DNA from: Lachnospiraceae bacterium
GTDB lineage: Bacteria > Bacillota > Clostridia > Lachnospirales > Lachnospiraceae
Length of the DNA: 64,000 nucleotides
NCBI GenBank assembly: GCA_910576335.1
Contig: CAJTIU010000005.1
Coordinates: forward strand, 1 to 64,000
Direction of reading: 5' to 3'
Shown here: positions 41,508-50,194 of the stretch, piece by piece
Numbering within the stretch: the stretch's first letter is position 1
How the letters are laid out: every line of letters starts with the position of its first letter
Notes under the pieces: model-generated
Databases searched by the model: none
Seen by the model: the letters and a program-made list of their open reading frames with translations, nothing else
What the model was told of the DNA's origin: nothing
Translations under genes and position numbers: made by a program

Positions 41508-42205
41508 AAATCCTCCAACTGCGCGGCAGGCACTTTCTCTTCATTCCGGTAATCCTGCATCACCTGTCCGTCCTTCAGGCAGACCACCTGATCCACCATA
41601 TGTCTGATGGAATTGTTGTGGGTGACAATCAGCATGGTGGTGCCGTATTTCCGGTTTACTCCCTCAAGCAGTTCCAGAATATCCCGCGAGGTGTGGGAAT
41701 CCAGCGCCCCGGTGGGCTCGTCGCAGAGCAGGAGCTTCGGGTTCTTGATGAGCGCCCTGGCAATGGCGCAGCGCTGCTGCTGGCCGCCGGAAAGCTGGGC
41801 CGGGAATTTATCCTGGTGTCCGTCCAGGCCCAGAGTACCCAGAAGCTCCCCCATGTCAAGGGGGCTGTCAGTAAGGTATTCGCATACCTGGATATTCTCC
41901 TTTACCGTAAGGTTCGGCACAAGATTATAGAACTGGAAAATGAATCCCAGATTCGCCCTGCGGTAGTCGGACAACTCCTCCGGCAACAGCCCGCAGATCC
42001 CCATCCCATCCACGGATACGGAACCGGAACCGGCTTCCTCCAACCCGCCGATGCAGTGAAGCAAGGTGGACTTCCCAGAACCGCTGGCGCCCTGTATGAC
42101 GCACATCGCACCCTTTTCCACGGACAGATCCACGCCCTTTAGAACCTCCACATAGCTCCCCCCTTCCCCATAGCTCTTTCTCAGATCTTTTACTTCCAGA
42201 TACAT
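41504..42205 (-). CDS. ABC ATPase of the LolD/MacB type
   Basis: 233 residues: Walker A GASGSGKSTLLHCIGG, Q-loop FIFQFYNLVPNLTV, signature LSGGQQQRCAIARALI, Walker B LLLCDEPTGALDSHTS, H-loop VTHN. The NLVPNLTV loop is diagnostic of this subfamily, which works with FtsX permeases. Start at 42205 from AAGGAGAAATGCGAA upstream; the longer frame has no ribosome site. Partner of 39123-41507. Confidence 0.9.
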   Translation of the reverse strand: MYLEVKDLRKSYGEGGSYVEVLKGVDLSVEKGAMCVIQGASGSGKSTLLHCIGGLEEAGSGSVSVDGMGICGLLPEELSDYRRANLGFIFQFYNLVPNLTVKENIQVCEYLTDSPLDMGELLGTLGLDGHQDKFPAQLSGGQQQRCAIARALIKNPKLLLCDEPTGALDSHTSRDILELLEGVNRKYGTTMLIVTHNNSIRHMVDQVVCLKDGQVMQDYRNEEKVPAAQLEDL

Positions 42206-42271
42206 TTCGCATTTCTCCTTCCTGCCCGTCTTTCCATGGCATGGAGGCACATCCTCTGCCTGCCAAACATC

Positions 42272-42550
42272 TTACGCATACGCCTCCAATATCTGTATAA
42301 GAGCACTTGCACTGCTGCTGTGCGAACGTTCCAGCCTTGAATTATGCCGCTCTGATTCCGCAACTGCACAGCGTACCATTTTATGGGATACAGTCGAAGT
42401 AAACAGGATCACCAGATCCGGACTGCCAATCTGACTGCCTAAATCGGATTTCATTTTAGTAAAGACCTTCGATTTATGGTTGTATTTCTTACAGATTTCC
42501 TTATACCGGTTCTCCATCCTCTCATGTCCTCCTATGATCACAACGCTCAT
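42272..42550 (-). CDS. DUF2325 protein
   Basis: 92 residues. Opens MSVVIIGGHERMENRYKEIC, then HKSKVFTKM and ILFTSTVSHKMVRCAVAES, matching DUF2325. The Rossmann-like strand and GGHE suggest ligand binding; function unknown. In Firmicutes I recall members near iron-transport genes, and here it is the first gene behind two DtxR-like boxes. GGAGGAATCTGC precedes the ATG. 67 nt before the ATPase start. Confidence 0.82.
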   Translation of the reverse strand: MSVVIIGGHERMENRYKEICKKYNHKSKVFTKMKSDLGSQIGSPDLVILFTSTVSHKMVRCAVAESERHNSRLERSHSSSASALIQILEAYA

Positions 42551-42573
42551 GCAGATTCCTCCTTTTCCCTTTA

Positions 42574-42721
42574 GTTAGTCTCATCTAACTCATGTGGTAA
42601 AAGAAAATGCCATAAGGCATTTTTCCGTGTAATTCCTTTCATTTGGAAACATCTGTCTCCTCTTTCGGTTAGTCGTATCTAACTATCGTATATGCTAACA
42701 TATTACCCGCCATCCTGTCAA
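42574..42721 (-). promoter_or_regulatory. Promoter with two DtxR-like boxes for the DUF2325-ABC-FtsX operon
   Basis: Minus strand: -35 TTGACA (42716-42721), an 18-nt spacer, weak -10 TAGCAT (42692-42697), boxes GTTAG-ATACGA-CTAAC (42668-42683) and GTTAG-ATGAGA-CTAAC (42574-42589). The stretch before the -35 (ATCCTATTGACA) is shared with the promoters at 2101 and 30707. Confidence 0.75.
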
Positions 42722-42727
42722 TAGGAT

Positions 42728-43165
42728 TTACGAAAAAACGCAGAAAAATTTCCAGCGTTCCAGAGATAACTTTTCAAATCGCACTCTACATAGGACTTTT
42801 CCTATAAAGCCTGTAAGTTCGTCATATGTTCCCTGTTCACTGATACGCCTATCCGCAATCACCAGTAACGTCTTTCTTTTTACCAGCTCACTGATAGCCT
42901 CCTGAATGTAACTCTCATTGTCCGCATCAACACTGGCGGCCGCTTCATCCAATATTATAATCGGCGCATCCTTCAGTGTACAGCGGGCAATCGAAATACG
43001 CTGCTTTTCCCGCACTCTCTTTGGATATATGCTGTGTACCTTTATCCGGCAATTCACTTTCATTCAATACTTCTTCAATCCGGTCTAAAGCAGCATTCAT
43101 AACAGTAAGGCGGGATGCCTCGCCATATAATGCTTTTAATGGCCCGAACAGGTCAAAGACAAAGA
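42728..43165 (-). pseudogene. ABC half transporter remnant (YbtQ/IrtB-like), multiply deleted
   Basis: Pieces in order: end of the membrane domain (LFGPLKALYGEASRLTVMNA, ALDRIEEVLNESELPD), then the signature-to-Walker B part (REKQRISIARCTLKDAPIII, LDEAAASVDADNE), then LLVIADRRISEQGTYDEL. The Walker A region is missing, the H-loop His is gone, and the frames differ. It fuses at its upstream end to the element protein below. Confidence 0.75.
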
Positions 43166-43541
43166 GCAGCCTTGATTTCTGGACACCCTCCATCCGGTTC
43201 TCAAGCTTCCGGTTCCCCATGGCCATCTCCACGTCCATATGCTCGATCAGGGCATCCCCCCTCAAAAGGCATCTCCAGCTCCTCCGCAATGGTTTCCGGG
43301 AAACATTCCATCATCCAGACGATGGTTCGGTACTGCTGCAGGAGCATAAGCGTGTTGTGGTAGCTGTTCCTGGTCTTCTCCTGCTTTGCAGAGCGCACCT
43401 TCTCACTGTCAATCTTCTGATCCGCAAGAAGCCCCCGCTTTTTCAAAAGGCTGATAAATGCGTCCGACTGTGCCAAAATCTTTTCTTCCTGCTGTTCATA
43501 CAGCTTTTTTTCATCCTGTCTGCTCGCATGTGAATAACTCC
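43165..43541 (-). pseudogene. Unidentified phage/ICE-type protein, frameshifted in a G6 run
   Basis: Residues DEKKLYEQQEEKILAQSDAF, RNSYHNTLMLLQQYRTIVWM and ECFPETIAEELEMPFEG continue, after removing one G from GGGGGG at about 43256-43261, into DALIEHMDVEMAMGNRKLEN. I have an impression of a conserved family in gut Firmicute mobile elements, with no known function. The C-terminus is lost at the junction with the ABC remnant. Upstream 43545-44061 holds further element-like sequence, such as DGVSILNKIRILGANTQ on the minus strand, but no complete gene. Confidence 0.5.
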
Positions 43542-44061
43542 TTTGCTATTTTTGTGATCTCCATCGGCTCACACAGCCCGCGGATTTTACTCGTCTCTAT
43601 CACTGCCTCCGGGTATATACATTTTCCCTTGCAGTCATATATACTTCTTACAGCTCCTGCACGGAGAAAGATACGCGCGTATTATAGGGGCAAAAAGTGC
43701 AACGCCCCTTTCCGGCTCATTTTGATGCGCCCTTTCCGCCCTGGCCCCTGTCAGTCTCCTGCTGTACTATGCGACAATGCGGTTCAGCTAGTCATGGTCG
43801 GAACCCTTTTTCTGCGTATTTGCACCCAAAATGCGTATTTTATTAAGAATACTTACACCATCCTCCTGGGCAGTCATCGAAACTTCTGTACCAGCCGGGT
43901 ACAGTCTATCAAAAATGAGGCAGCCATAGGATCCGGGCAGACGGTACTTTCACATCGGACACCTCCTTCTTCTAAAAATAGGCACGTTCGCCTATCGGCT
44001 TACTGACTGCGGTATTCGCCATATGGGAACTCAAGCGTTCCCGCATGGCTCATTACTCGCG

Positions 44062-44100
44062 CAAAAAAGGCGACCTCTTTTCTCTAAAGAAGCCGCCCGA
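44062..44100 (-). terminator. Terminator after the DUF5348 gene
   Basis: On the minus strand GGCGGCTTCTTTAGAGAAAA continues GAGGTCGCCTTTTTTGCG: GGCG/CGCC and TCTTT/AAAGA stems, then a six-T run. Confidence 0.6.
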
Positions 44101-44157
44101 CAGGTAAAAGCTAAAGCCTTACAGCCAGTCCTGAAATGTTATCTGTCCTGATCCCTA

Positions 44158-44316
44158 CTAGTCTTCGCCAGGCGGGGTCCTGGTAGGTACCCATTTGCCG
44201 TCGATCAGCACATCCATACCGGTTCCACAATGTAGTCCCCCATAGTAGGATTCCAGTCCAAACCGTATGTCCATCCGTTCACTTGACGGATCGTAAAATA
44301 GAGATCCCTGTTTCAT
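44158..44316 (-). CDS. DUF5348 small protein
   Basis: 52 residues: KQGSLFYDPSSERMDIRFGL, ESYYGGLHCGTGMDVLIDGK, WVPTRTPPGED. The DIRFGL-x-YYGGLHCG core is the DUF5348 pattern, common in conjugative elements and phages; function unknown. It is shorter than usual by perhaps 15-20 residues at the C-terminus. TTGGAG lies 10 nt upstream. Too short to be noticed by a simple length cut-off. Confidence 0.7.
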   Translation of the reverse strand: MKQGSLFYDPSSERMDIRFGLESYYGGLHCGTGMDVLIDGKWVPTRTPPGED

Positions 44317-44383
44317 AAATTTTTACTCCAATTCTATCTTTAATAAATTATTGGAATTTATTTCCATTCTAAATCATATATAA

Positions 44384-44428
44384 GCAAAAAAGCCAGACGG
44401 AATTGAATATCCCAATCTGGCTCTTAAT
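44384..44428 (-). terminator. Terminator upstream of the DUF5348 gene
   Basis: Minus strand: AGCCAGATTGGG, loop, CCGTCTGGCTTTTTTGC; an 8-bp AGCCAGA(C)/(G)TCTGGCT stem and six T. The gene it once ended is not identifiable. Confidence 0.6.
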
Positions 44429-44439
44429 TTATCTATATT

Positions 44440-44510
44440 TTCTCCCAATCAATTCTATTTCTCCCAAATCAGTATTGGTTTTGGGAGATATTCAATTTTG
44501 TCTGGGAGAA
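44440..44510. repeat. Nested inverted repeats of TCTCCCAA
   Basis: Two TCTCCCAA copies (44441-44448 and 44460-44467) are followed by two inverted ones, TTGGGAGA (44481-44488) and TGGGAGAA (44503-44510), able to form a long hairpin. Region 44511-44930 holds only a doubtful frame and no gene I can support. Confidence 0.6.
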
Positions 44511-45024
44511 TTCACATAAAATGTACTGCACCCACTGCTGTGCTTTTTCAATAAAGCCCTCATCCAAAATCTTCTATAACCTTTCAGCCTAACTATATTT
44601 CATTTGCATAAAGATAGCCAGGCCGATAATCACTATGGCCTGGCCCCCTGTGGCAATTTTCACTTACAGAGTCTTTGCGAATCCTTATAGCAAACCTTCC
44701 TTTCCTATGTATTTGGTCAGTCTGCCGCCGGATTCCCTGTGTTTTAGTTTGGACAAAATCAGCGAAAACCCTGCATTTATGCGGCTTCCTTAACCTTGTC
44801 CTATTATAACGCATTAGTCTATTCTCCTTACAATACCTGTGGCCTTCATATAACAATTCCTCCATCTGTATATTTTCATATCACTGTTACTGCAATGATA
44901 CTATTATTTGTAAATGAAGGAATTTTATACCTTAAATAGCAACTTTATATTTTGAACCTTCGTACTTGTATTTTTCCATACAGGGTGATAGGATGATTAC
45001 ATGAACATATACAGGAGGCAGAAC

Positions 45025-47394
45025 ATGAGTTATACACAGAAGAGTATGACACTCAAGGAACTTGAAATCGGAAAGACCGCCCTTGTAAAAAGCGTAGGCG
45101 GAGAGGGCGCCCTGCGCCAGCATTTTCTTGACATGGGCGTAATCCCAGGTGCGGAGGTCACAGTCATAAAACTTGCTCCCATGGGTGATCCCATTGAGCT
45201 TCGGATCCACGGCTATGAGCTTACTCTCAGACTGGCCGATGCCGCGCAGATTGAGATAGAGCCGGTCACTGCAAAGATACGTCCGGAAAAGAAGCCCTCT
45301 AAGAAGACGCTGCATCCCGGCCTTGGAGAGGAAGGAAGGTTTCATCCCAAAGGCAGCGGCGACCCTCTGCCGGAAGGGACAAAGCTGACCTTCGCACTGG
45401 TAGGCAATCAGAACTGCGGCAAGACTACCCTGTTCAATCAGCTGACCGGCTCCAGGCAGCATGTGGGAAATTTCCCCGGCGTTACAGTAGACCGCAAGGA
45501 CGGAGAGATCCGCGGATATGCAGATACCTCCATTACAGATCTGCCGGGCATCTATTCCATGTCGCCCTATTCCAGCGAAGAACTGGTATCCCGGGATTTC
45601 GTACTCAAGGATGCCCCAAAGGGAATTATTAACATTATAGACGCCACGAACATTGAGCGGAATCTTTATCTCACCATGCAGCTTCTGGAAATGAACATTC
45701 CTGTAGTAGTGGCTCTTAACATGATGGATGAGATGAACGGAAACGGCGGCTCTGTGGATGTAAACTCCATGGAGGCCATGCTAGGCGTACCGGTAGTTCC
45801 CATCTCAGCTGTCAAAAACCAGGGAATTGATGAGCTGGCAAGGCACGCCCTCCACATTGCAAAATACCAGGAAAAGCCTCTGCGGCAGGATTTCTGCGAC
45901 CAGAATGATAACAGCGGCGCAGTCCACCGATGTCTGCATGCAGTCATCCACCTGATCGAAGACCATGCGCTTAAGGCAGGTCTTCCGGTTCGTTTTGCCG
46001 CTGGAAAAATAGTCGAGGGAGACCCTCTGATTTTAGAACAGCTTCAGCTGGAGCAGAATGAAAAGGAGATGTTGGAGCACATTGTGCTTCAGATGGAAAA
46101 GGAACGCGGCCTGGACCGCAGTGCGGCTATGGCGGACATGCGCTTCTCCTACATACAGAAGATCTGTGACCAGTGTGTGATCAGGCCTCACGAGAGCCGG
46201 GAGCATGTCCGCAGTCAGAATATGGACCGGATCCTTACTGGAAAATATACTGCTATTCCCGTATTTATCGGTATTATGGGACTAGTTTTCTACCTGACCT
46301 TTAATGTAATCGGGGCATATCTCCAGGATCTGCTTGCGTCAGGTATTGAGATGCTGAAAGACTGGGCTGACAGCGCAATGACTGCCACCCACGTTAACGA
46401 GGCGCTCCACGGGCTGATTATTGACGGAATCTTCGAAGGCGTAGGCAGTGTACTAAGCTTTCTGCCCGTCATTGTGACCATGTTCTTCTTCCTCTCGCTT
46501 TTAGAGGACAGCGGTTATATCGCCCGCGTCGCCTTCTTTATGGATAAACTGCTGCGGAAAATCGGACTGTCCGGACGCAGTATTGTGCCTATGCTCATCG
46601 GCTTCGGCTGCACCGTACCCGCAGTCATGTCTACACGCACCCTGCCCAGTGAACGCGACCGCAAGATGACCATCCTGCTCACCCCGTTCATGAGCTGCAC
46701 GGCAAAACTTCCGATCTACGCCTTTTTTGTCAATGCATTCTTTCCCCACCAGGGAGGTCTGATCATGACAGGACTGTATGTACTAGGCGTTCTGACTGGG
46801 GTTCTGATTGCCCTGTTATTTAAAAAGACTTTATTCAAAGGCGAAGCAGTGCCTTTTGTTATGGAGCTTCCCAATTACCGTATGCCAGCCCCCCGCAGCG
46901 TACTGCAGCTTCTTTGGGAAAAGGCCAAGGACTTCCTTCAGAGAGCCTTCTCTGTTATTCTCATTGCCACCATCATCGTATGGTTCCTGCAGAGCTTTGA
47001 CTTCCAGTTTAATATGGCGGCTGATTCCCACGACAGTATCCTGGCCTCAATATCCGGGCTTCTAGTTCCCCTTTTTAAGCCCCTGGGACTTGGAGACTGG
47101 CGTATCTGCACCTCACTGATCAGCGGCTTTATGGCAAAAGAAAGCGTTGTCTCCGTTCTAGAGGTACTATTTGGCAGTACAGGCGGCATCACAGCTTCCA
47201 TGACCTCCCTTTCCGCTGCCTCCCTGCTCGTCTTCAGCCTCCTGTACACCCCGTGCGTGGCGGCAATCGCCTCCATCAAGCGGGAGATGGGGGTAAAATG
47301 GGCGCTCTACGTTATACTCTGGCAGTGTACCATCGCCTGGGCAGCCGCTCTTTTGGTCCGCATAATCGGAACTCTGCTGGGGGCGGGATATTAG
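45025..47394 (+). CDS. feoB: Ferrous iron transporter, FeoA-FeoB fusion
   Basis: 789 residues. Residues about 8-85 are a FeoA SH3-like domain (LEIGKTALVKSVGGEGALRQ, LDMGVIPGAEVTVI). After a linker comes the FeoB G protein: G1 GNQNCGKTTLFNQLTG, G2 PGVTVDRK, G3 DLPGIYSM, G4 NMMD, then the membrane part with two Gate motifs (GYIARVAFFMDKLLRKIGLS, GCTVPAVMSTRTL). It imports Fe2+ under anaerobic conditions, driven or gated by GTP. Start at 45025 from AGGAGGCAGAAC upstream. No GTTAG box is seen upstream. Possibly followed by tetR in one transcript. Confidence 0.94.
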   Translation: MSYTQKSMTLKELEIGKTALVKSVGGEGALRQHFLDMGVIPGAEVTVIKLAPMGDPIELRIHGYELTLRLADAAQIEIEPVTAKIRPEKKPSKKTLHPGLGEEGRFHPKGSGDPLPEGTKLTFALVGNQNCGKTTLFNQLTGSRQHVGNFPGVTVDRKDGEIRGYADTSITDLPGIYSMSPYSSEELVSRDFVLKDAPKGIINIIDATNIERNLYLTMQLLEMNIPVVVALNMMDEMNGNGGSVDVNSMEAMLGVPVVPISAVKNQGIDELARHALHIAKYQEKPLRQDFCDQNDNSGAVHRCLHAVIHLIEDHALKAGLPVRFAAGKIVEGDPLILEQLQLEQNEKEMLEHIVLQMEKERGLDRSAAMADMRFSYIQKICDQCVIRPHESREHVRSQNMDRILTGKYTAIPVFIGIMGLVFYLTFNVIGAYLQDLLASGIEMLKDWADSAMTATHVNEALHGLIIDGIFEGVGSVLSFLPVIVTMFFFLSLLEDSGYIARVAFFMDKLLRKIGLSGRSIVPMLIGFGCTVPAVMSTRTLPSERDRKMTILLTPFMSCTAKLPIYAFFVNAFFPHQGGLIMTGLYVLGVLTGVLIALLFKKTLFKGEAVPFVMELPNYRMPAPRSVLQLLWEKAKDFLQRAFSVILIATIIVWFLQSFDFQFNMAADSHDSILASISGLLVPLFKPLGLGDWRICTSLISGFMAKESVVSVLEVLFGSTGGITASMTSLSAASLLVFSLLYTPCVAAIASIKREMGVKWALYVILWQCTIAWAAALLVRIIGTLLGAGY

Positions 47395-47562
47395 AGATAC
47401 AAAAAGTTCCATGTGGACAATTCAGCCATTGCATGCCCGGGGAACTCGTTACTATGAGCGGACGGTTAGTCCGTGAATAGTAACGAAAAATGTTCTGTCT
47501 CCAACATATTGTCAGACGGATTTTCATATGTTAATAAAAAAGGAAATGTAAAAGAGAAGACG

Positions 47563-48189
47563 ATGCGTGGATCATATAAAAAGAAAGCGAAAGAAAAAAT
47601 CATGAAATCTGCATGGGATTTATTTCTTGAGAATGGCTATGATGAAACTACCATATCAGAGATTATTGAGAAATCAGGCACCTCCCGCAGTGCATTCTAC
47701 CATCACTTTCACGGTAAGGAGGAACTTCTCTTTACCATTGAATATATCAATGATAATGACTACGATGTCTGGCTTAAGGAGTACTATGACGGCAGCATCC
47801 ATGCTGTGGATAACCTCATTTCCTTTCATAATTATGTCATGCATACCATAGAGTCTTCACCCTTCTGCCGCTTCTATCCCCCGCTTTACGGACTTCAGGT
47901 TATGACGGACGGCGTACGCCATACCCTGAACCCTGACAGACCATATTACCAGATTTTGAGAAGCCTTTTAAAAGAAGGAATTGAAGCAGGAGAAATTCTT
48001 TCCCAGCATACCTATACAGTCCTGACGGATATGATTGCAAGTTTTCAGATCGGAATCACATATAACTGGTGCCTGCAGCAAAAACGATATTCTCTTATAC
48101 AGTATGGACGTGACCTAATGATTCCGTTTCTTGAATCCTTGCGGGGAGAGATCTTTGACGGGAATGAGGATTGTGGCGGGGAACCGTAA
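47563..48189 (+). CDS. TetR-family regulator
   Basis: 208 residues. HTH MKSAWDLFLENGYDETTISE, then IIEKSGTSRSAFYHHFHGKE; the C-terminal domain resembles TetR_C_8/C_33 types. Start at 47563 because MRGSYKKKAK opens like a TetR protein and GAGAAGACG lies upstream; the frame is open further. It is 168 nt after feoAB on the same strand. Regulation of feoAB by it is possible but not shown. A weak GGATA/TATCC hairpin follows. Confidence 0.85.
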   Translation: MRGSYKKKAKEKIMKSAWDLFLENGYDETTISEIIEKSGTSRSAFYHHFHGKEELLFTIEYINDNDYDVWLKEYYDGSIHAVDNLISFHNYVMHTIESSPFCRFYPPLYGLQVMTDGVRHTLNPDRPYYQILRSLLKEGIEAGEILSQHTYTVLTDMIASFQIGITYNWCLQQKRYSLIQYGRDLMIPFLESLRGEIFDGNEDCGGEP

Positions 48190-48336
48190 ATAGGATAGCC
48201 TCCGGGTTATCCTTTCCTATTGCCGCCCCACAAGCTTATGCCCGGAATAGATACAGATCAGCATGCTGACCAGCATCACAATAGAGCTATATTTATGCCA
48301 CTTTATCTGATTCGTAAAACCCACCTCTCCCTATCA

Positions 48337-49359
48337 TCAATACCGGTTATGAACATCCTCCGCAAAACACATCAGATTCCTGATTTCCAGCACAGTCCCG
48401 TCATCAAGCACTGCTTTCCCGGTCATACGTCCAAACACCTGATGCTGGTCACTCTCAATAATCACTGCCGAGGTCTTTGCTGCCCGGTCAAGCACTGGCA
48501 CAAAATCCATCTCAAACCTTCCGTCGCTGGAGGTGAAGATCCAGGGCTTCATATAGCTGTCCTTTGGAATATGAAAGGTCACATCGTCCAGTTTATGCGC
48601 TGTCCCATCGTAAAATAACATATTCTCGGATGCCGCAGACGTATCCCCGAATCCATACCCGATATTAAAACCAAATGGCTTCCCATTCACAATTCCATTT
48701 CCCGAGCCCCAGTACCACCGGTTATCATAGGTCCACACTCCCCTTCCCCAGTCCAGCGTGCCAAAGTCCCTGTCCTTTGAGAAAGTATAGGTCTTTCCGT
48801 CAAAGGTCATGCTTCCCTCTGCCGGCATACAGTTTATCTTCTGATTATAATAAAATGCCCTCCTATTTTCTTTCCATGGAGTAGCGATTACCATCGTATC
48901 CATCTCAGGCTGCTCCAGCATAATATCACAGGAAAAGGGCTTTCCCTTATAGAAGTTCTTAAATCTGCAGCGAAGCTCCCTCTTTCCGTTCTTCACAAAA
49001 AATCCCATATGCAGACGCCTGTCCTTATATACCGTATTCCCTTCCTCTGATGTTGACGGCAGATGCAGCTTTCCCATGGGAAATGGATTCAGAATCGTCT
49101 CCGTATGCTCCCACCCCTCTTTAAAATTCAGCAGGGAGACCGACTGAAGACCAATATAGCCGTCATCCGAAATTGTAAAGGCACCCGCAAAATCCTCATT
49201 TAACACAAGATAGTAATCCCATTCCTTGATTCTAAGCCCTGAAGCCCTGATCTGCCCCCTGTCATAAACCTGTAAAAGCCTTTTCGACCACCCCGGTTCT
49301 CTCAGACTCCCATCTTCCTTAAGCAGCGGCTGCACCGCCGTCACCTCATGATTTCTCAT
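48337..49359 (-). CDS. DUF2804 protein
   Basis: 340 residues, DUF2804 family: EDGSLREPGWSKRLLQVYDR and IKEWDYYLVLNEDFAGAFTI near the start; DFGTLDWGRGVWTYDNRWYW and KPFGFNIGYGFGD in the middle. The fold resembles AttH/lipocalin-like beta proteins of unknown role. Soluble, no signal peptide. Start at 49359 from GGAGGGTTTTAGA upstream. Convergent with tetR. Confidence 0.85.
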   Translation of the reverse strand: MRNHEVTAVQPLLKEDGSLREPGWSKRLLQVYDRGQIRASGLRIKEWDYYLVLNEDFAGAFTISDDGYIGLQSVSLLNFKEGWEHTETILNPFPMGKLHLPSTSEEGNTVYKDRRLHMGFFVKNGKRELRCRFKNFYKGKPFSCDIMLEQPEMDTMVIATPWKENRRAFYYNQKINCMPAEGSMTFDGKTYTFSKDRDFGTLDWGRGVWTYDNRWYWGSGNGIVNGKPFGFNIGYGFGDTSAASENMLFYDGTAHKLDDVTFHIPKDSYMKPWIFTSSDGRFEMDFVPVLDRAAKTSAVIIESDQHQVFGRMTGKAVLDDGTVLEIRNLMCFAEDVHNRY

Positions 49360-49615
49360 TCTAAAACCCTCCATTTTATAAGGAACTGTTCCTAAACTGC
49401 CTGTTTTCTCTATCTTATGGTTCCTGTCCACACAGAAATATCTGTAACTTTAAAGATCCCTGTCAGTTATAGATATCTTATCACATTATGAGATGAAATA
49501 GGGGAAAAACTGCAAAAAAAAACGCTTTGGCTTTTATTCAGTTGTTACGATTCATGGCCCGGGAGGCCGCTCATAGGTGGTATTCGAAGTTTTTCAGCGC
49601 AAAAACACCCCTTTA

Positions 49616-49644
49616 TTGCAATTTGATTTTCAAAATGCTACAAT
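49616..49644 (+). promoter_or_regulatory. Probable promoter of the YqeY gene
   Basis: -35 TTGCAA (49616-49621), a 17-nt spacer, -10 TACAAT (49639-49644), 68 nt before the ATG. The remainder of 49360-49612 is non-coding with a short GGCCCGGGAGGCC palindrome (49556-49568). Confidence 0.6.
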
Positions 49645-49712
49645 AGACTCGGACTGTATACTGAACAACAGCAGAATGCATTTTACAAATCAAAAGACCA
49701 GGAGGATTTAAC

Positions 49713-50168
49713 ATGAGTAAAATTGAAGAAGTAAGAAGCGCTATGGTAGCTGCAATGAAAGCAGGTGATAAACCCACAAAGGAATCCCTCTCCATGCTCC
49801 TTTCAGCTCTTAAAAATAAAGCCATCGACAAACGCGCAGACCTGACCGAAGAGGAAGAGATCCAGGTTGTCCTAAAAGAGATCAAGCAGACAAAAGAAAC
49901 TCTTGAGATGACCCCAGCGGACCGCGCTGACATCATTGATGAGTGCACCCGGCGTATTGCCGTCCTGGAGCAGTATGCACCAAAGCTTATGGACGAGGAA
50001 GAGATCCGGCACATGATTAACGCCACGCTTTCTGAGCTTGGCATTGATTCTCCGACTGCAAAAGATAAGGGAAGAATCATGAAGGTACTGATGCCAAAGG
50101 TAAAAGGCAAGGCAGACGGCAAACTGGTAAACCAGATGATAACATCATTGGGGACGGGGCATTTTTAA
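49713..50168 (+). CDS. yqeY: GatB/YqeY-domain protein
   Basis: 151 residues: SKIEEVRSAMVAAMKAGDKP, TLEMTPADRADIIDECTRRI, AVLEQYAPKLMDEEEIRHMI, VLMPKVKGKADGKLVNQMI. The domain is the tRNA-binding tail of GatB standing alone; the role in the cell is not settled. The last six residues (SLGTGHF region) and the stop are encoded by the palindrome at 50147-50186, so the natural end of the protein has been replaced. AGGAGGATTTAAC precedes the ATG. Confidence 0.9.
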   Translation: MSKIEEVRSAMVAAMKAGDKPTKESLSMLLSALKNKAIDKRADLTEEEEIQVVLKEIKQTKETLEMTPADRADIIDECTRRIAVLEQYAPKLMDEEEIRHMINATLSELGIDSPTAKDKGRIMKVLMPKVKGKADGKLVNQMITSLGTGHF

Positions 50169-50186
50169 AAATGCCCCGTCCCCAAT
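50147..50186. repeat. Perfect palindrome, copy 1 (GGGGACGGGG type)
   Basis: ATTGGGGACGGGGCATTTTT followed by its exact complement, 40 bp. It overlaps the end of yqeY and lies 9 nt from the PrsA stop, so it may also end transcription both ways. Copy 2 is at 56949-56994. Confidence 0.85.
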
Positions 50187-50194
50187 TATACTTA

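Noticed and set aside
44593-44865. 90-codon minus-strand frame, Arg/Lys-rich
   Set aside because: No ribosome site or recognised domain; composition looks like element debris, so it was not listed as a gene.
44932-45462. 176-codon minus-strand frame
   Set aside because: Antisense to the FeoA part of feoAB.
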